DNA from: Paraclostridium bifermentans
GTDB taxonomy: Bacteria; Bacillota; Clostridia; Peptostreptococcales; Peptostreptococcaceae
DNA: 64,000 bases
NCBI RefSeq assembly: GCF_019916025.1
Contig: NZ_CP079737.1
Location: forward strand, 1,488,001-1,552,000
Reading direction: 5' to 3'
In this document: in pieces, positions 49,479 to 57,980 of the stretch
Layout: the number at the start of each line of letters is the position of its first letter
Position numbering within the stretch: the stretch's first letter is position 1
Position numbers and translations under genes: made by a program
Notes under the pieces: model-generated
What the model was told of the DNA's origin: nothing
The model's input: the letters and a program-made list of their open reading frames with translations, nothing else
Database searches by the model: none

Positions 49479-50447
49479 ATGCAAGCTAAAGTGAGTCAAG
49501 AAAATAAACAAATGGATTTAAAAAGTATATTAATAAAGTACAAATCATTAGTTGGATTATTATTATTAATAGTTGTAGTTTCAATACTAAGTCCATCATT
49601 TTTAAGTAGTAGAAACATATTAAATATACTTAGACAAACATCTGTAAATGCTATAATTGCAGCAGGTATGACGTTTGTAATTTTAACAGGAGGAATTGAC
49701 CTTTCTGTAGGGTCTGTTCTTGCTTTAAGTGGGGCTTTTGCAGCATCTCTTTTAGCATCAGGACAAAGTATAGTAGTTGCAGTTATAGCAGCTATAGTAT
49801 GTGGAGCAGCAGTAGGATTTTTAAATGGATTTGTAATATCTAAAGGAAAATTACAACCATTTATAGCAACACTTGCAACAATGACAATACTTAGAGGTGT
49901 AACATTAGTATTTACAGATGGAAAACCGATAACTCTAGGAAGTAATGGTTTAGCAATGGCATTTGGAAAAATCGGTGGAGGAACAGTATTTGGAATACCA
50001 TCACCAGTTATCATAACTATATTAGTATTTGTAGCATGTTATTATATATTAAACCACACTAAAATGGGTAGATATACATATGCATTAGGTGGAAATGAAG
50101 AAGCAACTAAGTTATCAGGACTTAACACAGATAAAATAAAAATATGGGTATACACTATAAGTGGTATATTATCAGCAATAGCAGGTATTATAATAACTTC
50201 AAGATTATACTCAGCTCAACCTACAGCAGGTACAGGGTATGAACTAGATGCAATAGCAGCAGTTGTACTTGGAGGAACAAAGCTTACTGGAGGAAAGGGT
50301 AAAATAAGTGGAACGATAATAGGTGCACTTATAATAGGTGTTTTAAGTAATGCTCTTAACATATTAGATGTATCATCCTATTATCAAATGATGGTTAAAG
50401 GTATAGTTATATTAATAGCTGTACTATTAGATAGAAAAAGTAACTAA
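49479..50447 (+). CDS. rbsC: Ribose ABC transporter, permease subunit
   Basis: 322 residues, about 10 membrane helices, family BPD_transp_2. Conserved AGMTFVILTGGIDLSVGSVLALSGA near residue 63 and AVVLGGTKLTGGKGKISGT near 263. Forms the ribose channel with RbsA. RBS AAGGAGG. Confidence 0.94.
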   Translation: MQAKVSQENKQMDLKSILIKYKSLVGLLLLIVVVSILSPSFLSSRNILNILRQTSVNAIIAAGMTFVILTGGIDLSVGSVLALSGAFAASLLASGQSIVVAVIAAIVCGAAVGFLNGFVISKGKLQPFIATLATMTILRGVTLVFTDGKPITLGSNGLAMAFGKIGGGTVFGIPSPVIITILVFVACYYILNHTKMGRYTYALGGNEEATKLSGLNTDKIKIWVYTISGILSAIAGIIITSRLYSAQPTAGTGYELDAIAAVVLGGTKLTGGKGKISGTIIGALIIGVLSNALNILDVSSYYQMMVKGIVILIAVLLDRKSN

Positions 50448-50462
50448 GAAAGGAAGATAGGA

Positions 50463-51356
50463 ATGAAAAAATTTCTTTCAATAATGATGACTATAGTTTT
50501 ATCAAGTTTTATGTTGGTAGGATGTAGCCAAAAAGAAGACGGAACTAAAAAAATAGGACTTATAGTATCAACACTAAATAATCCTTTCTTTGTAGATTTA
50601 AAAAAAGGTGTTGAAAAAGAAGCAAAAAAACTTGGATATGAAGTTGTAGTATTAGATTCTCAAAATGATCCGGCAAAAGAAGTATCTAATATGGAAGATA
50701 TAACTGTTAAAAATGTAGATTTAGTATTACTAAATCCTGTTGATTCAGATTCAGCAGTAGCATCAGTTATGATTGCCAATAATGCAGATTTACCAGTTAT
50801 GACTGTAGATAGAATTGCAAATGGTGGTAAAGTGGCATCTCATATTGCATCAGATAACATAGCTGGTGGAGATATGGCTGCTAAGTTTTTAATTGATAAA
50901 TTAGGTAATAAAGGAAACATTGTTGAACTTGAAGGTATAGCTGGATCATCAGCAACAAGAGATAGAGGTAAAGGATTTGAAGATGGAATAAAAGGAAGTA
51001 ACTTAAAAATTGTATCAAAACAATCGGCAGATTTTGATAGAACAAAGGGACTTACTGTTATGGAAAACATCATTCAATCTCAAGGGAAAATAGATGCAGT
51101 ATTTGCACAAAATGATGAAATGGCTTTAGGAGCATCAAAAGCACTTGCAGATGCAAATATGAAAGATGTTTTAGTTGTAGGTTTTGATGCAACAGATGAT
51201 GCTGTAGATGCAGTTAAAAAAGGTGATATGGCAGCGACAGTAGCTCAACAACCAATACTTATAGGTGAAACAGCAGTAAAAGAGGCTAATAAATATTTAC
51301 AAGGTGAAAAGGTAAAAGATTTCGTACCTGTTAAATTACAGTTAGTAACAAAATAA
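50463..51356 (+). CDS. rbsB: Ribose-binding lipoprotein of the ABC transporter
   Basis: 297 residues. Lipoprotein signal with lipobox LVGC and lipidated Cys21. Periplasmic-binding fold: IGLIVSTLNNPFFVDLK, NPVDSDSA, VFAQNDEMALGA, VGFDATDDAVDAVK, the ribose-binding signature set. Delivers ribose to RbsAC on the outer face of the membrane. Terminator follows at 51359. Confidence 0.95.
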   Translation: MKKFLSIMMTIVLSSFMLVGCSQKEDGTKKIGLIVSTLNNPFFVDLKKGVEKEAKKLGYEVVVLDSQNDPAKEVSNMEDITVKNVDLVLLNPVDSDSAVASVMIANNADLPVMTVDRIANGGKVASHIASDNIAGGDMAAKFLIDKLGNKGNIVELEGIAGSSATRDRGKGFEDGIKGSNLKIVSKQSADFDRTKGLTVMENIIQSQGKIDAVFAQNDEMALGASKALADANMKDVLVVGFDATDDAVDAVKKGDMAATVAQQPILIGETAVKEANKYLQGEKVKDFVPVKLQLVTK

Positions 51357-51358
51357 AA

Positions 51359-51399
51359 AAATACTAAGATGATTTTATCATCTTAGTATTTTTTTTATT
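51359..51399 (+). terminator. Terminator of the rbs operon
   Basis: AATACTAAGATGA and TCATCTTAGTATT form a perfect 13-bp stem, 5-base loop, then eight T. Confidence 0.95.
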
Positions 51400-51473
51400 C
51401 CTTCTTACATTGAGATTTTTGTTATGCTATAATACTAAATGAATTAGTAACTTATAAAATTGGAGGTAAGACT

Positions 51474-51980
51474 ATGAAACATAAAATTATAAAAAAACAA
51501 AATATAAGTAGTAATTGCGTAGTTTGTGGAGTTGATAATGATTTAAGTCTTAAAGCTAATTTTTATGAGCTAGATAATAATGAATTATTAGCAATATGTG
51601 ATACGAAAGAATGGCATCAAAGTTATCCTGGAAGAATGCATGGTGGTATGTCTGCTGCAATATTAGATGAAACTATAGGTAGAGCTATAACTATGTTAGA
51701 TGGAGAAGTTTGGGGAGTTACTGTTTCTCTAGAATTAAAGTATAAAAAGCCTGTGCCAACAGATTGCACTATAAAAGTAGTTGGAAGAATAACTAGAGAC
51801 ACTAGAAAGTTATTTGAAGGAACTGGAGAAATAATATTACCGAATGGTGAGGTAGCTGTAACTGCAAAAGGAAAATATATGAAGTTGCCGGTAAGTAGAA
51901 TTATAGAAGACGAAGATGATTTAGCAAGAGAATGGTTAGAGGCAGAAAATGAGGAAGATATGGAATACATAGAATTATAA
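51474..51980 (+). CDS. Hotdog-fold thioesterase, PaaI-like
   Basis: 168 residues. MHGGMSAAILDETIGRA carries the His-Gly-Gly and LDE motif of PaaI-type acyl-CoA thioesterases, followed by strands LELKYKKPVPTDC and GRITRDTRKLFEGTGEI. The final 25 residues are acidic. Substrate unknown. RBS TGGAGG. It stands alone and converges on the nitroreductase gene. Confidence 0.85.
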   Translation: MKHKIIKKQNISSNCVVCGVDNDLSLKANFYELDNNELLAICDTKEWHQSYPGRMHGGMSAAILDETIGRAITMLDGEVWGVTVSLELKYKKPVPTDCTIKVVGRITRDTRKLFEGTGEIILPNGEVAVTAKGKYMKLPVSRIIEDEDDLAREWLEAENEEDMEYIEL

Positions 51981-52008
51981 AAATTATACTTAAATTTATT
52001 TGTTAAAT

Positions 52009-52123
52009 AGAGTATTAAAAAATAAGTAGCTAAGGATTAGATTATAAGTTTTATTAATTTTATAATCTAAATAAAAATTATAGTCTAATCCTATGAGACT
52101 TGTTATTTTAATGCTCTTTTTTA
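52009..52123 (+). terminator. Long two-tier hairpin between convergent genes
   Basis: Outer arms 52009-52027 and 52098-52117 pair with few mismatches; an inner perfect 9-bp stem AGGATTAGA (52033-52041) and TCTAATCCT (52084-52092) lies inside. Within it GATTATAA (52040-52047) can also pair with TTATAATC (52060-52067). A T run follows. Terminator of the thioesterase gene, unusually large. Confidence 0.7.
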
Positions 52124-52127
52124 TTAT

Positions 52128-52949
52128 CTATTTCCAAGATATAATTGCTTCTTTTCTAGGTACAGTTCTTTGATATTTTACACTAGGATAACCAATTATC
52201 ATACAATTCACTATATGTTGGTTTTCAGAAAGACCTAAAAACTTCATGATTTCTTTATTTTCTTGAGCCGCTTTTATAAAGAATCCACTAAAGAATGTTC
52301 CAAGACCTAATGCATTAGTCATAAGTTCCATATTAGAAGATGCTAAAGAGGCATTAACAGGTGAATCAGAAACTACTAGAATTACTGCTGGAGCATTAAA
52401 GAATAAACCATCTCTTCCAGTAGGATTTTCTTTATAAGCATTGTACATATTAACCCACATCTTTGCATACCTTTCAAAGGGTTTTGTCTCATCATTTAAA
52501 TTTTCTAATAAAGTTGTTCCTAAATTGTATAAGCTATCAAAGGCCATTTCTTTTAATTTCTCTATATTATCTTTTACAACTACATAAGAAACATTTTGAG
52601 AGTTGGTAGAAGTTTGAGTGAATCGTCCTGCTTCTATAATTTTATTTATTTTTTCGACTTCAACGTCTTGTTTCTTGAAATGTCTAACACTTCTTCTAAA
52701 TTTTATAAAATTAAGTAAATTATCTTCATTTATAGTAAAACTATCTTTATCATAATTTAAAACTTCGTCCATATTATAATCATCTGTTGATACTGCATTT
52801 TTAGGACAGATTGCTATGCAATGTCCACATTTAAAGCAACTAACATTTTTAATTTGAGCTTTGCCATCAACAAGCTCTATATCATTAACAATACAATCTT
52901 TTACGCAAAGGCTACACCCTATACATAAATCCTTATCTACTTTCATCAT
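52128..52949 (-). CDS. Nitroreductase with N-terminal ferredoxin domain
   Basis: 273 residues. Two [4Fe-4S] motifs at the N-terminus: CIGCSLCVKDCIV and CFKCGHCIAICPKNA. The nitroreductase fold follows from about residue 80 with RRSVRHFKK (FMN phosphate contacts) and GRFTQTSTNSQNVSYVVV, then GLGTFFSGFFI. FMN-dependent reduction of nitro or quinone compounds, with electrons from the built-in clusters. RBS AGGAGGT. Divergent from the LysR gene at 53129, its likely regulator. Confidence 0.9.
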   Translation of the reverse strand: MMKVDKDLCIGCSLCVKDCIVNDIELVDGKAQIKNVSCFKCGHCIAICPKNAVSTDDYNMDEVLNYDKDSFTINEDNLLNFIKFRRSVRHFKKQDVEVEKINKIIEAGRFTQTSTNSQNVSYVVVKDNIEKLKEMAFDSLYNLGTTLLENLNDETKPFERYAKMWVNMYNAYKENPTGRDGLFFNAPAVILVVSDSPVNASLASSNMELMTNALGLGTFFSGFFIKAAQENKEIMKFLGLSENQHIVNCMIIGYPSVKYQRTVPRKEAIISWK

Positions 52950-53097
52950 AATTAATACCTCCTAAAAAATAAAAGTTTTGACTAATCAATAAATAAAATT
53001 TATAATTCTATATGACTATCAAGTATGTTTGAATTTGATTTATACTGATTATACCATCATAAAAATATTTATGTCTAATTCAAATTTTTCATATAAC

Positions 53098-53114
53098 TAT
53101 AACTTTTGGTTATA
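53098..53114. promoter_or_regulatory. Candidate LysR-type operator
   Basis: TATAAC, five bases, GTTATA: a palindrome with a T-N11-A core in the intergenic region between the LysR gene and nitroreductase, just before the ribosome site of the former. Typical of autoregulation by LysR proteins. Confidence 0.5.
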
Positions 53115-53128
53115 AAAAGGAGTGTATT

Positions 53129-54022
53129 ATGAATTTACAACAATTAGAGTATTTTAAGGTTATAGCTGAAACAGAAAATTTCACAAAGGCTTCAAAAGAA
53201 CTTTCAGTAACTCAACCAGCACTAAGCAAGGCTATTTCCAAATTAGAAGAAGAGTTGAAAGTTTCGCTTTTTGAGAAAAAGGGTAGAAATATAAAGCTTA
53301 CAGAATATGGAGAAGTATTTTTAACATACTCTAATAAAGCTTTGATTGAGATAGAAAATGGAATTAAAACTATAGGTAACATGCTTACTGAAAAAAATGA
53401 AACTATATTTATATCATCTACACCAAGGATAGGTGGATATTTTATGCATCTTATAATAAGTGATTTTTTAAATGAATATCCAAATGTAAAGTTTCAATTT
53501 AACCAGCAGTCAGCCCAAGAAGTTATAAATGATTTAAGTATAGGAAACATTGATATAGGATTTTATGATAGTAAAGATATAGATGAAAACAAATCTGAGA
53601 TTGAATCTATACCTGTCAAAAAACAAGATTATGTTTTAATAGTACCCAAAAAACATAAATTTGCAAGTAGAAACGAAATATCTTTAAAAGAATTAAAAGA
53701 TGAATCTTTTATAGCATTTTGTGAGAATAGTAAAGAAAAACTTATGTCATATACTGAAATATTAGGATATGCGCCTAAAATTTCAATTCAGCCAGATGGT
53801 GCAAATATTGGAAGTGCAGTAGAGGGTCTAGTATCTATGGGAGCTGGAATTTCTATAGTGCCAAACACACCTATGATTAATAGTAATACTTTATCAATTA
53901 TAAATATAAAGGAAGAGATAAAAGAGAGAACTATATATATGGGGATTTCAAAAAAATCTAAAATTAGCAAAGTAGCTACGAAGTTTAAAGAATATGTGAT
54001 TAGTTCAGCTAATATTAAATAA
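53129..54022 (+). CDS. LysR family transcriptional regulator
   Basis: 297 residues. N-terminal winged helix: LEYFKVIAETENFTKASKEL and SVTQPALSKAISKLEEEL. Effector domain with IGFYDSKD and a loop around 200-240. Divergent from the nitroreductase, so probably controls it. RBS AAAAGGAG. Effector unknown. Confidence 0.92.
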   Translation: MNLQQLEYFKVIAETENFTKASKELSVTQPALSKAISKLEEELKVSLFEKKGRNIKLTEYGEVFLTYSNKALIEIENGIKTIGNMLTEKNETIFISSTPRIGGYFMHLIISDFLNEYPNVKFQFNQQSAQEVINDLSIGNIDIGFYDSKDIDENKSEIESIPVKKQDYVLIVPKKHKFASRNEISLKELKDESFIAFCENSKEKLMSYTEILGYAPKISIQPDGANIGSAVEGLVSMGAGISIVPNTPMINSNTLSIINIKEEIKERTIYMGISKKSKISKVATKFKEYVISSANIK

Positions 54023-54047
54023 ATTTAAAGAATTAAATAATGGGGAG

Positions 54048-55313
54048 ATGAGCATTTTGAATTTAAATAAAAAATGCGTAAGTATTATAATTATAGTATT
54101 TGTATGTACGTTTTTTATACTAGGATATATGGCTGTGGATTTCTTTAAAGTAGAGCATTATAGCAAGATAAATAATATAGTAGATGATAACTTAGGATTA
54201 TTAAAATATAAAGTAAGTAAAGAAGAAAGAGGTGAAGTTGAAAAGTTAATATCTATAGGTAATTATTTAACTTGTAAAAGAATTGAAAAAAATAAAATTC
54301 AACCTGGTTTTTTAGAAAGTTCAATATACAGTTTGGTAGATAACAAATTAAATGAATATACAATAAAGTATTTATTAAATGGTTACGAATATGAAAACCA
54401 TGAATCTGATAGATCAGAAGGGATTCAAAACGATAAAACTTTAAATAAATTAAAGGGAATTTTAAGTGAAAGTGACTATAAAACTTTAAGATTATTAATA
54501 GAAGACTACAACCAAGGTGATTATGAATCTCTAGATAAAATGCAGGATATTTTATCTAGATACAATAAAAAGAATGTAGATGTAATTGTTATGTATTTAA
54601 CTGAAAATAGTTCTTTAGATTTGAAAGCATCTTTTGACATAACTAAAAACTTAAATTTAGAGTATCAATATATAAAAGGATTAACTCCAAAATATCTAAA
54701 TGATAAAGAAAATAAAGAATATAACAATATATGGGAGAAAATAAAATTCATTTTACCTAATAAAGGATTGGAAAATTTTGATGAGCTTTATCTTACAACT
54801 GATGGAAAATTTAACGAGTTAGCCTCAGTTAAAGTAAATAATAATAGCGGAAGCAGATGGATAATGAATATAGACCCAGAGGATGTTGTATTTAAAAATA
54901 AATTATTTTATGAAACAATATTACATGAATATTTTCACTATATGACTTTAAATGATAAACAAGTAAACTATACAGAGGATTATAATATGAAAAATTATTG
55001 TGAAGAGGGATTAGTATCTAATAAAAATTCTTACATAAATGATTTTTACAGTGAGTTTTGGAAAGATATATTAGAAGATAGAAATATAAATAAAGAAAAT
55101 TTATACTTTTATGATAGACATAAAAGCAGTTTTGTTGATGAATATGCATCAACAGATCCGAGTGAAGATATAGCTGAAACATTTAGTTATTTTGTACTTA
55201 ATGATAAGCCTGAAGGAAATAGTATTAAGGATCAGAAAATAAACTTTTTCTATAAATATAAAGATTTAGTAGAATTAAGATACCAATTAAGAAGCAAAAT
55301 AAATACAATTTGA
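54048..55313 (+). CDS. Membrane-anchored protein with zincin-type HEYFH motif
   Basis: 421 residues if started at ATG 54048; GGGGAG is directly adjacent to that ATG (no space), and the TTG at 54057 has better spacing, so the true start may be there. One N-terminal membrane helix (about 10-30), then a long helical extracellular part. His293-Glu294-x2-His297 in LHEYFHYMT is a HExxH zinc motif, with Glu377 in DIAETFSYF as likely third ligand. This is the pattern of zinc metallopeptidases of the gluzincin kind. Family not recognised. It starts 25 bases after the LysR gene and may be in its operon. Confidence 0.75.
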   Translation: MSILNLNKKCVSIIIIVFVCTFFILGYMAVDFFKVEHYSKINNIVDDNLGLLKYKVSKEERGEVEKLISIGNYLTCKRIEKNKIQPGFLESSIYSLVDNKLNEYTIKYLLNGYEYENHESDRSEGIQNDKTLNKLKGILSESDYKTLRLLIEDYNQGDYESLDKMQDILSRYNKKNVDVIVMYLTENSSLDLKASFDITKNLNLEYQYIKGLTPKYLNDKENKEYNNIWEKIKFILPNKGLENFDELYLTTDGKFNELASVKVNNNSGSRWIMNIDPEDVVFKNKLFYETILHEYFHYMTLNDKQVNYTEDYNMKNYCEEGLVSNKNSYINDFYSEFWKDILEDRNINKENLYFYDRHKSSFVDEYASTDPSEDIAETFSYFVLNDKPEGNSIKDQKINFFYKYKDLVELRYQLRSKINTI

Positions 55314-55417
55314 TATCATAAAAATTAAATTAAAATAAAATTTATGGTTTATATTTTTTATTTAAAGAAATCATATTAATGTGTATTAATAACATGATTA
55401 GCATAGGAGGAAAATAA

Positions 55418-56359
55418 ATGAAAAACAAAGTTGTAATCATTGGAACTGGAATGGTAGGCATGAGCTATGCTTATTCAATGGTAAATCAAGGAACTTGTGA
55501 GGAATTAGTTCTAATTGATATAGATAAAGATAGAGCTCAAGGTGAGGCTATGGATTTAAATCATGGGCTTAACTTTGGAGATAGAATAATGAAAATATAT
55601 GCAGGTGATTACAAAGATTGCTCTGATGCATATATAATATGCATTACGGCTGGATCAATACAAAATGAAGGAGAAACAAGATTAGATTTATTAAATAAAA
55701 ACACTAAGATAATGAAAAATATCATAGGGAATATAAAAAAATCTGGATTTAATGGTATATTATTGATTGCAACAAATCCAGTTGATATAATGACATATGT
55801 TGCATGGAAATTATCAGGATATGATAAAGGGAAAGTTATTGGATCAGGAACTACACTAGACTCATCGAGACTTAGATATATGCTAAGTGAAAAATTAGAT
55901 GTTAACTCTAAAAATATACATGCTTATGTAATGGGAGAACATGGAGACTCTCAATTTGTTGCGTGGAGCTATGCATTACAAGGAGTTCAGCCTATATACC
56001 AAATAGCATCAAAGCATAATAATCTAAGTTTTGACGATCTGGATAAAATAGAAGATGAAGTCAAAAATGTTGCTTATGAGATAATAAAAAGAAAGAAATC
56101 AACGTACTATGGAATTGGAATGGCATTAACAGCTATAACAAAAGCTATATTAGAAAATGAAAATAGTATTTTAACAGTATCATCGTATTTAAATGGAGAA
56201 TATGGTCATAATGATGTATACATAGCTGTACCTAGTGTGGTAAACAAAAATGGAGTTGAAAGAGTTATAGAATTAGCATTAGAAAAAGAGGAAAAATCAA
56301 AACTTGATAAATCTATATGTATAATGAAGGAAAATATTGATAAAATAGATTTCAGATAA
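55418..56359 (+). CDS. ldh: L-lactate dehydrogenase
   Basis: 313 residues. NAD fold GTGMVGMSYAYSMV, substrate-specificity loop with Gln in QNEGETRLDLLNKN (a Gln, not Arg, selects lactate over malate), catalytic ATNPVDIMTYVAW and GEHGDSQF with the active His. Reduces pyruvate to lactate, regenerating NAD in fermentation. RBS AGGAGG. Terminator follows 34 bases on. Confidence 0.93.
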   Translation: MKNKVVIIGTGMVGMSYAYSMVNQGTCEELVLIDIDKDRAQGEAMDLNHGLNFGDRIMKIYAGDYKDCSDAYIICITAGSIQNEGETRLDLLNKNTKIMKNIIGNIKKSGFNGILLIATNPVDIMTYVAWKLSGYDKGKVIGSGTTLDSSRLRYMLSEKLDVNSKNIHAYVMGEHGDSQFVAWSYALQGVQPIYQIASKHNNLSFDDLDKIEDEVKNVAYEIIKRKKSTYYGIGMALTAITKAILENENSILTVSSYLNGEYGHNDVYIAVPSVVNKNGVERVIELALEKEEKSKLDKSICIMKENIDKIDFR

Positions 56360-56392
56360 TTAGATTACTTATTAAATAGAAAAAAGAAATTA

Positions 56393-56421
56393 AAGGAGTA
56401 TGACATTGCATACTCCTTTTT
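56393..56421 (+). terminator. Terminator of ldh
   Basis: AAGGAGTATG and CATACTCCTT form a perfect 10-bp stem, 6-base loop, then T run. Confidence 0.95.
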
Positions 56422-56545
56422 AAATTTAAATAAGAAAAGAATAAAAAAAAATTAAAAAAAGGTAGAATTCTAACTATCTTCTGCATATATTAAAGTATAA
56501 TGAAATACAAAAATAATAACTTGCAAATAAAAAGGAGAATAAAAA

Positions 56546-56629
56546 ATGTTAGAATTCAGTGAAATGGTGTATTTTGGATATGAAGAAGAATTAAATTATG
56601 ATTATTCACCAGACTATAAAACAGAGTAA
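56546..56629 (+). CDS. 27-residue acidic peptide, first twin
   Basis: RBS AAAGGAGAA precedes ATG 56546. The peptide ends FGYEEELNYDYSPDYKTE. It aligns without gaps to the peptide at 56781: identical at Phe10, Gly11, Tyr12, Glu13, Glu15, Tyr18-Asp19-Tyr20-Ser21-Pro22-Asp23-Tyr24 and Glu27. Strongly acidic with five tyrosines; no cysteine, no signal peptide. The conserved half is the C-terminal part. Two copies with ribosome sites and a conserved pattern speak for real genes. Function unknown. Possible roles: precursor of a modified peptide, protein-docking tail or regulator; no maturation enzyme is adjacent. Confidence 0.7.
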   Translation: MLEFSEMVYFGYEEELNYDYSPDYKTE

Positions 56630-56780
56630 AGTGAAATAAAAAATAAGTTAGTTTTAAAAAAATAAGAAATATGATTTAGAATTTTAAAAAAATTCAAAAA
56701 ATATATTGCCAACCAAATATTGGATATGATAGAATTAAATTAATAAGTTGCAAAAACAAAAAAATAAGGAGGTGAATTAT

Positions 56781-56864
56781 ATGGAAAATATAGTTGTCTT
56801 AGATCACTTTGGGTATGAAATGGAAATTGATTATGATTATTCACCAGATTATGAAGTTGAGTAA
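56781..56864 (+). CDS. 27-residue acidic peptide, second twin
   Basis: AAGGAGGTG precedes ATG 56781 (excellent ribosome site). Ends FGYEMEIDYDYSPDYEVE. Same length and same residues in the C-terminal half as the first twin, while residues 2-9 differ. The leader before each twin also shares a TTGCAA element and A-rich run, which supports duplication of a small transcription unit. The copy lies 151 bases from the first. A terminator at 56925 closes the group. Unknown family. Confidence 0.72.
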   Translation: MENIVVLDHFGYEMEIDYDYSPDYEVE

Positions 56865-56924
56865 TAAAAAGTTTAAAAAATTCTAGGAGGACAAAAGAGG
56901 TGCATACCAAGAGTTTGAATACGT

Positions 56925-56962
56925 AAAAAGAGCTATCGATAATTTTTAGATGGCTCTTTTTT
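56925..56962 (+). terminator. Terminator of the peptide genes
   Basis: AAAGAGC(T)ATC pairs with GAT(G)GCTCTTT, one mismatch, then T run. Confidence 0.85.
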
Positions 56963-57131
56963 ATTTAATATATATTTGTAAATTTAATTTTAAAAGCAAA
57001 TTTACTTATGAAAGTTAAGACTTTACTATAATTCATAATTTTAGTAATATAGTACTAGAAAGTTATAGAAAGTTAATAATAAAGTTATTACTACTAATAA
57101 ATTATTAATTAAATTAAGGAGCAACAATATT

Positions 57132-57875
57132 ATGAATTTTAACAATAAGTATGCAAAAATAATAGGTGTAAGTGAAGATGGAATAAAAAATCTTGAATAC
57201 ATAGTGAATTATAAAAATAATAAAGAAATATTAGATACAGAAAAAATATCTATAAATCAAGATATAGATAAAGATTATGCAGCTAAAATTTTAGATGAAA
57301 TTGAAATAGTTTTTATTACGTATAATTCAAAAGAACAAAGAACATGTGATATAGTAAAAGCTATAAATTATATGGCGAAAGAAAGAAGAATTGTATCCAT
57401 TGGAATTGATGTTAATCAAGATGAAAAGAAAGTTGAATTTGATTTCAATGCAGAGTTTGTAATGAGAGATAATAACTCCACTTTAATATGTGAGTTAATT
57501 GATATGATGGTAGAATCTGTTTCAGAAGAATGTACTATAAATATAGATTTAACAGATTTAAAAGAAATTTTATCAAAAGAAAAAGGATTAGCTCATGGAT
57601 TTGTAGAAAGTGATAATTCAACAAGTAAAGAAGAATTAGTAGACATGCTATTTGATACTATAATAAAAACTAATGATGAATTAACAAAGAAAAAAGGAAT
57701 AGTATTTATAAGTCTTGGAAATGAGTATTGTAAAATTGAAGAAGTTTTATTTATATTAAATGAAATGTTAGAAAATATTCAAGGTAAAATTGATGGAAAA
57801 TGTGACTTAATATTTACACTTGCTTTAAATGAAAATTTAAATGATAAGATAAGAATGGGAATATTATATAACTAA
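57132..57875 (+). CDS. Degenerate FtsZ-like protein lacking the GTP-binding signature
   Basis: 247 residues. Aligns to FtsZ over nearly its whole length. The N-terminal strand AKIIGVSEDGIKN corresponds to the IKVIGVGGGG strand, and IVFITYNSKEQRTCDIV (residues 59-75) to the FITAGMGGGTGTG GTP loop, whose glycines are absent. INIDLTDLKEIL keeps the T7 synergy loop Asn137-x-Asp139-x2-Asp142, and LALNENLNDKIRMGIL (near the end) matches FtsZ's INENLKDEI. The C-terminal tail and linker are missing. It has been shortened in the GTPase domain to about 120 residues. A pseudo-tubulin that could touch FtsZ filaments through the T7 loop is my inference. RBS AAGGAG. Terminator at 57884. Confidence 0.75.
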   Translation: MNFNNKYAKIIGVSEDGIKNLEYIVNYKNNKEILDTEKISINQDIDKDYAAKILDEIEIVFITYNSKEQRTCDIVKAINYMAKERRIVSIGIDVNQDEKKVEFDFNAEFVMRDNNSTLICELIDMMVESVSEECTINIDLTDLKEILSKEKGLAHGFVESDNSTSKEELVDMLFDTIIKTNDELTKKKGIVFISLGNEYCKIEEVLFILNEMLENIQGKIDGKCDLIFTLALNENLNDKIRMGILYN

Positions 57876-57883
57876 TAAATAAA

Positions 57884-57947
57884 AAATATAAGTTTTAGCA
57901 ACCTAAATTTAATTTTAAATTTAGGAAGTAAAACTTATATTTTTTTA
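57884..57947 (+). terminator. Terminator of the FtsZ-like gene
   Basis: Two stacked stems: AATATAAGTTTTA with TAAAACTTATATT outside and CCTAAATTTAA with TTAAATTTAGG inside, then seven T. Confidence 0.85.
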
Positions 57948-57980
57948 TTTGTAATAAAGTCAGTAGCATCTTTAATAATA

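Larger units (their letters stand above)
56360..57131. other. Region of small peptide genes upstream of the FtsZ-like gene
   Basis: Besides the ldh terminator it holds two 27-codon frames (56546, 56781) and a possible 8-codon frame from GTG 56900 after AGGAGG, with a terminator at 56925. Promoter-like TTGCCA (56706-56711) followed by CCAAATATTGG (56713-56723) lies before the second peptide. The last 170 bases are AT-rich leader of the FtsZ-like gene. Confidence 0.5.

Noticed and set aside
57132-57875. Genuine cell-division FtsZ
   Set aside because: GTP-binding glycines are lost, the protein is about 100 residues short, and the neighbourhood lacks ftsA or other division genes.
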